Part shown: positions 51,401 to 63,400 of the stretch, in pieces
Position numbering within the stretch: position 1 is the first letter of the stretch
Layout: the number at the start of each line of letters is the position of its first letter
From: Balaenoptera acutorostrata
Lineage: Eukaryota; Chordata; Mammalia; Artiodactyla; Balaenopteridae
Reading direction: 5' to 3'
DNA length: 64,000 nt
Assembly (NCBI RefSeq): GCF_949987535.1
Contig: NC_080075.1
Location: 44,575,536 to 44,639,535, forward strand
Made by a program: the position numbers and the translations under genes
Notes under the pieces: generated by a model
The model's input: only the letters and a program-made list of their open reading frames with translations
The model's database searches: none
What the model was told of the DNA's origin: nothing

Positions 51401-54400
51401 GCTCTACCTGAAAATTCCTCTAAAGATTTTTGTTTGTTTGTTTGTTTCTCTAATCAATTACTGAAGCAACTGAAAATAATGAAATGCCTCTTGTAGGAAA
51501 ATAAATGTAAGTAGAACTGCCTTTCTTTTAATGCTTTATTCATTTGTGTATTTTTCCTGATTTCCTCCACTTTCTTAAAGCAGGTTATTATGTATGAAAC
51601 TGACAATGACAGTTACTCTCACTTAAAGCAGTACTGAACCACAAAGAAATACAGGAAATAAACTATTTGATTTGTAGAATGTAGGCTGTCACTGCTGGCA
51701 GTATAATTACAGCAGATTTTTAAGGGGATGTTTAAATAATTTCTCTCTGTTTTCTCTTCACTGCCCCTTCCCCATCCACTGAGACTATATTGTATACTAA
51801 AGTTTAAGAAATGAATCTAATGAGATATCTAAATAGCTTGAAGAAAAACTGTTAATGAAGACTAAGAATAATAATAAATTCTATAACAGTTTTTCTCCAC
51901 CAATTCACCAAGAGGATTCCTAGAAAAAGTTCCAATTCCTTATCTCCTCCCTGCCCTCCAGTTGGTCATGTAGAACCCAGTATTAGTTTCAGTTTTTGTT
52001 TTATTCCAAAGTCTAGTTGAATGTTACTCTTCTTTCCTTGTATCATTTTTAACTTTAGTAAATATGGGTGTGTGGGGGGGCGGTTAGCAATTTTTTTTTC
52101 TGTGAAGGACTGGATAGTAAATTTTTCAGGTTTTGTGGACCCTTAAGATCTGGTGGGGGGGTCAGCGATTTTTTTTCTGTGAAGGACTGGATAGTAAATT
52201 TTTCAGGTTTTGTGGACCCTTAAGATCTCCGTCATGACTACTCTACTGTGCCCTTGTAGCACCGAAGCAGCCTCGACAAGAGGTAAATGAATAGGTGCGG
52301 CTGCATTTCATTACGACTCTGCTTACAAAAACAGCTATCGGGCTGGATTTAGCCTCTGAGCTGTAGTTTGCACACTTTGGTATAATTTATTATTCCTCTC
52401 TAGTAGACTACAGGGGAAATATTGTATAGAAGAAGGGAAAGTCAAAGACTTGTTCTAAAAACGTGCCCACACAAAGCTGTGTTAAGATGTAAATCATATG
52501 TCTCATGTATTGTTGAAATATCTTCGATTATTATTTTTCTCATGTAAAGACAGAAATTTACATATCCACTTCAGAACTGTGTGGTGGTAGTGCAGTGCAT
52601 CAGAAAAAGTAACAAAAATAACATTTTGATTTCAAGCAGAGAAATGATGTAGAGATTTATCTAAGAAAGCAATTTTAAATGAGAATTTTTTTTGGCTTTC
52701 TTTTATTCTATAATAATTTTCTTTTAAGAGTCAAAGATTTCTAGGAAATGGAGCCATGACACTTTAATATCCCTTATACTTCAGAAGTTATTTCCTTTTT
52801 GCCATTTTATTGTAACTGTTCTACCTTATTGAAAGATTGACTCTTTGAATTAATACGGGTTAGTTGTGAAAGGACAAAATTAACAATTATAGGTAGTCTT
52901 TAAGGTGAAGGAAAAAAATTAAAATAGACAGTTTTATTGATTAGTTGTTAATTCATTGCTCTGACTAGATTATTTTAATTGTATAGATTTCCTGTTTTTT
53001 ATATTTTATGCTCCTCTTGACACTCCATTCATACTTTTTTTTTTTTTTTTGGTAAATAGTGCTGTGGTTTGCTAGATTGCTTAAACTTGACGGTAGTCAG
53101 TGCTGAAGAAATAGAGGAATGTGTGAGATTTTAAGTGACATTCTTACATAATTCAGTATATCTCACCAAAACAGATTTGAGGGCTTTAATTACTCTTTCA
53201 GAATGAAATTGGTAGGAATAGTAGGGTTGATGACCAATACTTTAATTCTTATACTTTTAAGACGTAGATATAGCTAATACTTTTTTTTCCATATTCACAT
53301 GGACTTGGATTTTATTTCCATTTCAGCATGTGGAATATTCATTGTACACATGAAATTAATTGGAAATGTTGTTTTGATCTAGAGAATGCAGCACTCTCCT
53401 GATCTAATGAGCTTTATAGTGGAGTTGAAGATGGTTTTGGTAAGAATTTGTTTTCTAACACTGTCACCATATTCTGTAAATCTTGAATGTTTTTGTAATT
53501 CCTTTAAAAACCAACATGATTAGAACTTAAAACTTCTCAACTCCCAATCATTAATGTCTTATTTTACTCTGTGCATAAATGTGGATGGTACTTTTCTGAA
53601 ACTGCATGAGGAGTAGAACTATGTGTAAGAACCAATTTGATTGTATCCTAAACTGGGCACACTTGACACTAGTCTTGGACAGGTGGTGAAGAAATAAAAT
53701 GTACTTCTGGTCTGTTAGAGAATGTAACATCTACAGAGAGATTAAAAAGTCACATAAAGATACAATACAATGTATAAATAATTTTGTATACAACTACAGA
53801 TTTCTGAAAAATTTGTTAGGCTTCATTACATATACACAGTTACATATGATAATTGATTATTCAGTTAACTATACATAAAATACTTGATTAACAGAAGAGG
53901 GAAGACGACAGGGAATACCCACAGGCCCATGACCTAACTTCAAAGTTTTGCCAATCATATTTCTTCCCCTACTCTTTTAGGAGAAAGGGACTGGAGCATT
54001 TTAAAAGAAACCCTGGACATTGTATCCATTTCTCCATAATATGTCAGATTATACGTCTAACACTTAAGTGTTTTTTTGTCTGTTTTAAAATATGCTGTTA
54101 TAATCCCAATAAAGTTAGTGCTAATTCTTTATAGTTGCTTTGTTTGTATCAGTAGGCAAACACGGTCCACACATTATATTTCGTTGATATGTCTCTTAAG
54201 TTTCTTAATTACTTCCTGTAGCAGCATCTCCTCTTCCCCTCACTGTTTTTTTTTTTTCTTCTTCTCATGCCATCTACTCATTGAAAAGCCAGATTATGTG
54301 TCCTATAAAATTTCCTACATTCTGGATTTGGTTTATTAAGATATTCATGGTGTCTTTTAACATATTCTTCTACCTTTTTTGCAATCTGGCAGTTAGATCT

Positions 54401-57400
54401 AAGGGTCTCAACAGAATTGGGTTCATTTGCTCTGGTAAGAATACTTTGTGCTCTGTACTTCTTACCCTGCATCAGGAGGTACGTGGTGTCTGATAGTTCC
54501 TCATTTAGAGGAGTTAAGATTGATCAACAGGTTTAGATCCATCTAATAAAAAGTTTCCAATCAGCCTATCACCTACTGATTTTAGCTTCCAATGGCAGTC
54601 ATTGACTACATCCACTGTTTCATTAGGGATTGCAAATGGTGATTTTTAAAAATCCATCACCTACATTTATTAGCTGAAAATCTTTTACAGAGAAGAATTT
54701 CCCTTCATCAGTTATTTGGTTAATTTGAGGCATAGCTTATACTGGAGAGATAGGATAAATGCTTGTTTCTTTTTCCTTTTTTTAAAAAGTCAATTTTTAG
54801 AATAATGAGTTGGTGCCTAGCAACTCAAAGGAAACTAATGCTTTTTTTTTTTAGTATTATTATGAACCTGTGGGTTTTTAATATTTGATTAACTTTAGTC
54901 CATTGCAGTCATTATTCAGTGCTTAAACTGTACCATTTTTGGTCAGTGTAAGCCCCTTCATGTTCGTTCCTGAGTTCTTTTAACACATCCCAAGCTTTGC
55001 TTTATGACACCAGTTGCCCCAGTTTCATTAACTCATCCTATTTTTCCAAAGAGCTGTGGTTTTTTTTTGTAGGAAATGGTATTTGGATGCCACAGTCTCA
55101 AAACTGGAGTGTTCATTGGTATTAATTCTAGGCCTTTTCAGTGGACAAAGCCTGAAAAAAAATGCTTTTTAGAAAGAAAACAATCATGAGTTCATTTCAA
55201 AATTTTCATTTCAAATTTGGCATAGGGATTTTACTTCTTTGACTTTATGCTTATATCTCTTTTAAATCTGAAAATTTTCATTTTGAATATTAACATAGTT
55301 ATTTTATTATGTTTTTACTTGTATGTTTTACTTATGCTTTTCCCATATCTATAAAATATTTCTTTATATTTGTTTTACAAAATTACAATACCAATATATA
55401 GCTACTAACAACTGAAAGCAGTTTGATATTTCTTTGTGGTTCTTTTTGAGGTCTTCTTATTGTTAGGAGCAGCTGCCACATATTTAGAGCTTATTTACTT
55501 GCTGGATTTGTCTTGAGCCCTTTTTTTAATCCTCATAACAACCCACTGAGGTGGAGCTTTGGTGAAACGTTTGGGATCAAAATAAAGAGTATAAAAAAAA
55601 ATCAGATTCTAAAGTTTAAATTTTGACTAATAAATTTGTAAGCCCTAATTAATAAGGATTATCAAAATTCATTATCAATTTTGTCAAAGGCCACAACGTG
55701 ATAACCTTAAAAAATGTAAGGTGAAGAAGTGAAGTGTATTTTGGTTTACATCTCCTTGACATTGAACAAAAGTTTGAAAAGTTTCTTTTGTCTTTTTATC
55801 ATAATTTTGATAACCTATACAAATAGGACGAAGGCAGTGATCCCCAACCTTTTTGGCACCAGGGTCTGGTCTTGTGGAGGACAATTTTTCCACGAAGCTG
55901 GGGGGTGGGGGAGATGGGGGGCATGGTTCAGGCGGTAATGCGAGCCATGGGGGGCGGCAGATGAAGCTTTGCTCACTTCACCAGCCGCTCACCTCCTGCT
56001 GTGCATTACCTCCTGCTGTGTGGCCCTGTTCCTAACAGGCCTCAGACCAGTCCACGGCCTGGGGGTTGGGGATCCCTGGGCTAAGGGAACCAGAGTAAAA
56101 ACTGTATATACTGTGGCTCGTTACTGCTGAAGCTAACTTTAAGTTCTATCGGTCATTTAATTTTGAAGAAATACTCATTAGTTTAAAATAATTGGGGATT
56201 GATCTCCAATTCACAATATTCTATTTAGTACATTTGTCATTGCATTTCTGAGTAAAATGAGATCCTCTACTTTAGCTTTCTAAAGAAATTGTGGACAGAG
56301 TTGGTGATACTATTGCACATTTATGGCACTGTACCTAAAAACGTAAGAATTAGTAGTTTATTGGGTTGTATTGTTAGTAATAGGGTTCATTTAATATAAT
56401 CACTGGTGAAAGTATTGAGAATGTTGCCCAAATGAAATCAGTAGGTGTTGATCTTATTTCAGGAAGTTTTGTTAAATCTCTCATGGAGTTTCCTAGTAAT
56501 AACTAGGCGTATAGTAGGAGCTTGTACATAGCTGATAGATGAACAGTTGTTTTAAAAGAACTCAACAGGGTAAATTATTTTATTCCTTTTTTATGGCTGA
56601 GTCACTGAGTGCCTAAGGCCTCAAAACTTGGAAATGTTTAAAATTAGGAATTAAAACCTGTTTGTAAAGCCTGTGTTCTTTCTACTATGTACCTTTGCTT
56701 CCTTGTCCACAAAGAACACTTTGCTTCTCTGCCTTTGCCCTTTTCTCTGTTACAGTTCTAGAATAGGAATAACTTGTCTGACCCGGGGTAGAAGGCAGAG
56801 TTTACAAATGTCATAAACCTAGGATTAAAGTACATTTTTATTATTATCCAAGTTTATTTTTAACCTTCAGTGTACGTGAATAGTAGTAATTAATATTTTT
56901 GAATTTAAAAAAGTTTCCAAATACTGTATAGCTGTTACATCTGTAAGTCCAGGAATGATATTGACATTATTATTAGTAGTACTAGTAACAGGCTAATCTT
57001 AATAGTACAAATTTATTTCTGTGGACTATCAGGCTATCTATATACAGCATTAGGTATTTAGTTTATAAAAAAGCAGTATACTTTTTGTCTTCTGGGAGCT
57101 TCCCTTCTAATTCACATTGACATTCTGGGCTTTACAAACCTGCTTTCACAGTTTGGTTTGTTTGTTTTTATCCTATAGCAGATTTAGAACTGTATTAAAG
57201 TAGTTTCAGTAAACAGTCCTGATTTTGAAACGCTGTTTTGTAAAAATCTATTCTTTCTAGTGTTACCTCAATTTAATTGTCTCCTATCCTTGTTTAAAAA
57301 AAAAAAAAGGATAAGGACTAATAAATATATACTTAAACGAATAAAAATTTATACTTATTATTAGGGTTACCAGAAGTACTTATAATTTTTATACTTCTTC

Positions 57401-60400
57401 CCATCTGGTTTTGTTATTTATTATATCTGGTTTTTAATTTCTTTATTGGTTTTTATTAATTAATTTCTGGTTTTATTATTTCTTTCCTTTTTATAATACC
57501 TTTTGATAATCCAGACCATATGAACATCTGTATAGATACATTTATTTTTACTTTCCAAATAAGATATTTGTCTAGGTTAGCACCTTTGAAATAACTGGTA
57601 ATTTTCAGCCTCAGCAACTCTAGTGATGTTTGTATTGCTTGTAAAAGTGTAAATTTTAGTTTTGTTTGGGGGAACATAAACCATCTTAAAGATATCATAG
57701 GTGGGCTTAGCAGGGAAAGGAGCTGTGATCTAGCCAGATAGATGGCAAAACACTTAGCTGGTCTGGGAGTAATACAGCATGTAAGTCAGTGAAAGAAATT
57801 AACAGGTATGTATTTATTGTGATAATGAAGGATTTTTATAAGAATGTGATTCACAAAGGTATGCAAATGTATCAGTCTAGGCAATGTACATAGAGTTCAG
57901 GCTTTTCTTTAAAGGTACATGTTTCTTTATATCAACAGGAGTAGAAAAATAGTGAAGCCTTGAGAATGAGGGGGTTTTGTGTGTGTGTGTGTGAATTTTT
58001 TTCATCTCTGATAGGCATAATAGTCTAGGAGAACATGAGAGTCTTAAGTTTGTATGGTATAATAATTGACAGTTTTACATGACCTTCAGTGCAGTCCTTT
58101 ACCCTTTTCATGTCTTTTTTTATGAGAAGGGGAATCATTCAGCTGGATTTTCTATAAAAATAATGGATACTTTAGTTAGGTGCAAAAATTACAGAATTGT
58201 GTTTCGTAATCAGGTACTAATAATTCATTGTGTAGCATTCCGCAGCTGATTCAAGTTTTTTCTTTTAAACAGGAAGTTGCTTTAAAGAATAAAAAAGAGC
58301 TGTATGTACTACCTCCTCCTCACCAGTTCTACTCAAGCCTTATTGAAGAGATAGGAACTCTTGGTTGGGATAAGTATGTCTATTTTAAAATGTTTTAGAA
58401 ATGCCTTTCTCTTACGCATTTCAGTTTAATATACTTTCAGTTTTAGCAATTTATTTTGCACTGTTTTTAGTCAAAAGTGTCATGTAGTTAGAGTATCTGA
58501 TCCTTATTGTGGCTGTGAATTAAAGGTATATCATCATAAAAAAACTGACCTACAAGGTAGCATTCTAAATATAATTTGGAAAAAAATAACATTTTTATGT
58601 ACACAGTAAATTAAGATGTTACCATATTTTCACTGAACATATAACATTATTTTATTTTTTCTTTTAGTGAGATATAATTGACAAATAAAATTTTTACATA
58701 CTTAAAGTGTACAGTGTGATGATTTGATATACCTATACATTGTGAAAGGATTGCCACAATTGTATTAATTAACATTCATCACCTCACATATTTGTCTTTT
58801 TTTCTGACAGTTTTTTTGTGTTGGTTTTCTTGTTGCTATTATATGGAGGGGAGAATTTTAGGAACTTCTGACTGCCATTTTCACTGACATCACCCAATAT
58901 ATTTAGTTTTATGTCTATTATCTTGCTATATGTTTTCTATTTGTCTCATGTATTTTTTGTTTTTTTTCTTCATCTGCCTTTATTTGAATTAATCACAATT
59001 TTTATTATATTTTCTTTCTATTAACTTTTTAGGTATACTTTTTTTATTATTTTAGAGGTTACCTCAGAGATTACAACATACACATAGCAAAATATACATT
59101 GTTATCTTTACCAATTTTCTTATATTGCGAGGATCTAAAACTCTTTAATGCATTTTCTCCCCTTTGTTGTGTTGTTGTTATAATGCATTTTAATTCTATA
59201 TTTAAATTTGACAAACATTATTATTGTTGTTTTTAAAGTCAGTATTTTTATACATACACACACAGTTATTTCTCCCAGTGTTCTTCATTCCTTCCTTACT
59301 GCATTTCTATCCTGTCTAGAGTAATTTTCCTCCTGACTGAAGAATTCCCTTTAATATTTATTTATTGAGATAAAATTGACATAGAATATTATATTAGTTT
59401 CAGATGTATGACATACTGATTCAATATATGTATGTATTATGAAATAATCACCACAAGAAGTCTAGTTAACATGCATAAGTACACAGTTACATATTTTTTT
59501 CTTGTGATGAGAACGCTGAAGATTTATTCTCTTAGCAGCTTTCACATATACAATCCAGTTGACCCTTGAGCGTCACGGGGTCTTATATGCAGATTTTTTT
59601 TCAATAAATATGTACTATAGTACTATCCAATCTGCCATTGGTTTAATGTGTGGATGTGGAACTGCAGATATGGAGGGCCAACTGTGAAGTTATAGGTGGA
59701 TTTTCGACTGTGTTGAGGGTTGGTGCACCTAACCACCATGTTGTTCAGGTCAGCTGTTCAATATTATTAGCTGTAGTCACCATGCTGTACATTACACTCC
59801 CACTAATTATTTTCTAACTGGAAGTTTGTGCCTGTTGACCTCTTTCACTCGTTTCACCCACCCTCCACACCCATCTCTGGCAACCCCCAATCTTTTCTCT
59901 GTATTTATGAATTCAGTTTTTTAGGGTATGTTTTTAGATGCCACATTATAAGTGAGATCATACAGTATTTGTCTTTTTCTGTCTGACTTATTTCACTTAG
60001 CATAATGCCCATTATAGGTCATCCAGGTTGTTGCAAATGGTAGGATGTCCTTTTTTATGGCTGAAAAGTATTCCATTGTATATATATATATACACCACAT
60101 TTTATTTATCTATTCATCTGTCAGTGGACAGTTGGGTTGTTTCCATGTTTTGGCTATTGTAAATAATGCTGTAGTGAACATGGGTGTGCAGATATCTCTT
60201 TGACATTGTGATTTTGTTTCCTTCGGACATATGCCCTCAAGTGGAATTGCTGGATCATATTGACGTTCTGTTTTTAATTTAGAGTGCATACACATTTATA
60301 ATTGCTGCATCTTCCTCGTGGATTTTCCCTCATCATTAAATGTTTCTTTTCGTATCTAGCAATATTTCTTGCCTTAATGTCTACTTTGTTAGATATTAGT

Positions 60401-63400
60401 ATAACTCTACTAGATTTTAATGCTCTGTTGAAATTCTCCATCTTTTTCTTTATTTTTTTTTTTATGGTTTTAAAATTTTTCTAACTACTCCCATAATCTA
60501 GATCCCCTTGAGTCTCTTTTTATTTTTTAATTTTTTTCTTGTGGTTTTCTGTCATATAGTCCTGGATCTTGGCATTCCTAGTGCTTTTATTAATTTTTGT
60601 TAATAGACTTAATTTTTTTAGAGTGGTTTTAGGGTCATCGCAAAATTAAGAGGAGGGTACAGAGATTGCCCATATACTTTCTGCCCCCAAATACACGCAT
60701 AGACTCCACCATCATCAGCATCCCCCATTGGAGTGGTACATTTGTTACAATGGATGAACCTACATTGACACATTGTTATCACCCCAAAACCATAGTTTAT
60801 ATTAGGATTTACTCTTAGTGATGTACATTTTATGGTTTTGGACAAATGTATAAAGACGTGTATCTGTCATTATAATATTGTACAAAGTAGTTTCATTGCC
60901 CTAAAAATGCTTTATGCTCTACCTATTCATCCCTCCCTCTCCCCTGACCCTTGGCAACCACTGTTCATTTTACTGTCTCCATAGTTTTGCCTTTTCCAGA
61001 ATATCATATGGTTGGAATCATACATTATGAAGCCTTTTCAGATTGGCTTATTTCACTTAGTAATACGTATTTAAATTTCCTCTCAGTCTTTTCATGGCTC
61101 ATTAGCTCATTTGTTTTTAGCACTGAGTAATATTTCATTGTCTGGGTGAACCACAGTTTATTCACCTACTGTAGGACATCTTGGTTGCTTCCAAATTTTG
61201 GCAGTTATGAATAAAGCTGCTGTAAACATCTATGTGCAGGTTTTTCATGTGGATGTTATTTTTCAACTTTGTTGGGTGAATACCAAGGCCTAGACTTTTT
61301 TTTTTAACAGCAAAGAGTAAGGGTTTTTCTTTATTTTCACAATTGAATCAATACAAAATTGAATACTGTATAACAAAAAAAATGTAAAACCTTAAATCTC
61401 TGTGTCTCTTCTCAATAACATGATTGTTTTTTCTTCGGGGGAAAAAATAACCAAAAAAAAAAAAAAACGGCAAAAGGGGAGAAATGAGGAAACTGGCTTA
61501 ATTTGTAGGCATTCTAGTTAATGCACCTTTTTTCACTGTCTTGGCTGTTCTTCTGTACTTGCCTTTGGCCATTCAGGCTGCAGTGCTATACCTAATAATA
61601 TTTGTTGAGTGTTGGAAATTGTGTATTAAAAAGTTTGGAAGCTCCAGATGATATTTTCTTCTACAGAGGGTTTACTTTTTTCTTTACTAGGAAAATAAAG
61701 CAGGGGCAGGTTGCCACAGAGACTGAAATGGTTCTGGGTGGGTTGTAGTTTTTGCAGGGCTCTTATTGCTCCTCTCCCTGTCCCAGGTTATAACCCTCCA
61801 GAGCTTTCAAGCAAGAGCCAAGTGTGCTCATTTGGATTTCTCCCTTGGTAGATCCTAAACTCTAATCTTTGTCTTCATTAGGCTAGTTTACCTTTAGCCC
61901 ATTAGAGTCTGGGTTGCATTTTGGGCAGTGCTTCACATACCTCTTGTTTACTTTGCCTTTACCGGTAACCCTCCAAGGGTTCCCACGGAGAGCTTAGGGA
62001 TGTTCACTGGGACTTTTTCCCACTGGTAGGTTCTAAATTCTAATAAATTTCTCCTCAGTATTATGAGATTTCTAAATATTATCCTTTGTTTTTGATTGGC
62101 TTTCTGCTTGGCTTTTTATCCTCTTATCCCTTGCAGTTTATTAAAAGTTTTGATGGAAAATTGCCAGAATATAAGGCCCCAGTCTCTGACCCTACCTTTT
62201 CACCAGATTCTGTCCCTTTAAGTCCATTATTTTTATTTCTCTATCCTCATGAGGTTGCCAGAAATGCTGTTAGGGTTTTTGTTTTGTTTTTTTGTTGTTG
62301 AGTTTTTTTTGTTTTTTTTGTTTGTTTTTTTTGTTTTTGTTTTTTTTTGCCACTTACTAGTAGCTCTCTGCCTGCTCCATTTACCCAGATCCTCCTTTTC
62401 TTGCCCTATGCCCAGAATTGCTAAATACCCTGAAGGAAAAATGGCTGAAGTGTTGGCTTACTTCTCCTCTGTTCCCCCTTCTTCAGGACCTTGGTCCTTC
62501 AAGTCCTGGTTGCTTTAGCAATTTTTTGACACCTTCAAACTTTTTTTTTCTTTTCCCTTTCATCAGGCTACTTTAGTTGTTCTCAGTGGAAGTTTTGGTC
62601 TTCAGTAAGGTACTCCATTTTAGCCAGAAATGGATATTACATATAATTTTTTTTTTTTTTTTTAATTTTATAGCTACTTTATTTATTTATTTTTGGCTGT
62701 GTTGGGTCTTCGGTTCATGCGAGGGCTTTCTCCGGTTACGGCAAGTGGGGGCCACTCTTCATCGCGGTGCGGGGACCGCTCTTCATCGCGGTGCGCGGGC
62801 CTTTCACTATCGCGGTGCGCGGGCCTTTCACTATCGCGGCCCCTCCCGTTGCGGGGCACAGGCTCCAGACGCGCAGGCTCAGCAGTTGTGGCTCACGGGC
62901 CCAGCCGCTCCGCGGCATGTGGGATCTTCCCAGACCAGGGCTCGAACCCGTGTCCCCTGCATTAGCAGGCAGATTCTCAACCACTGCGCCACCAGGGAAG
63001 CCCTTACATATAATTTTAAATGTACTGTTATGGTGATATTGAGGACTGGTTAATGCATATTCATGAAATTACGTTTTATTTGATAAGATATCATTCCTGA
63101 ATAGGATTTGGGATGGATGAAACCTTTTTTAGAAAATTTAGCAAAACAATGGAGGGGAGAGACAGAGAAGACAAGTAATGAATTGAGATGCACTCTTAAC
63201 AATTCTGCTGAAGTTATGAAGGTTTTTCTTGAGGCGTTGATGTCATGGACCTGATCATTCTTTGGATTTAAAGTGATAGAAAAGAGAAAAATTATTTTGA
63301 CTTATTTTCTGATGCTTAAATGTTAAGATCTTAGTGTTTAGAGGATAATTAGGAATGGAGGCAGGGTTTGGAAAGGGAAGAAGAAATGTTCTTCTAGTTT

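Larger units (their letters stand above)
53440..58272 (+). other. FANCL: FANCL intron 4
   Basis: Donor gtaaga, acceptor tcttttaaacag. Holds antisense L1-like sequence (about 54060-55180), MIR fragments (55470-55570 and 56560-56705) and a hAT element (55835-56078). Bases 56706-58272 hold nothing recognised apart from a short GT run at 57978-57992. Confidence 0.75.

Noticed and set aside
62577..63053. 158-codon open frame with Arg/Ala/Gly-rich translation
   Set aside because: Lies across the CHR SINE at 62651-63003. Similar frames recur in the other SINE copies (6595-7035, 12215-12481, 16015-16305, 33129-33452, 38655-38978).
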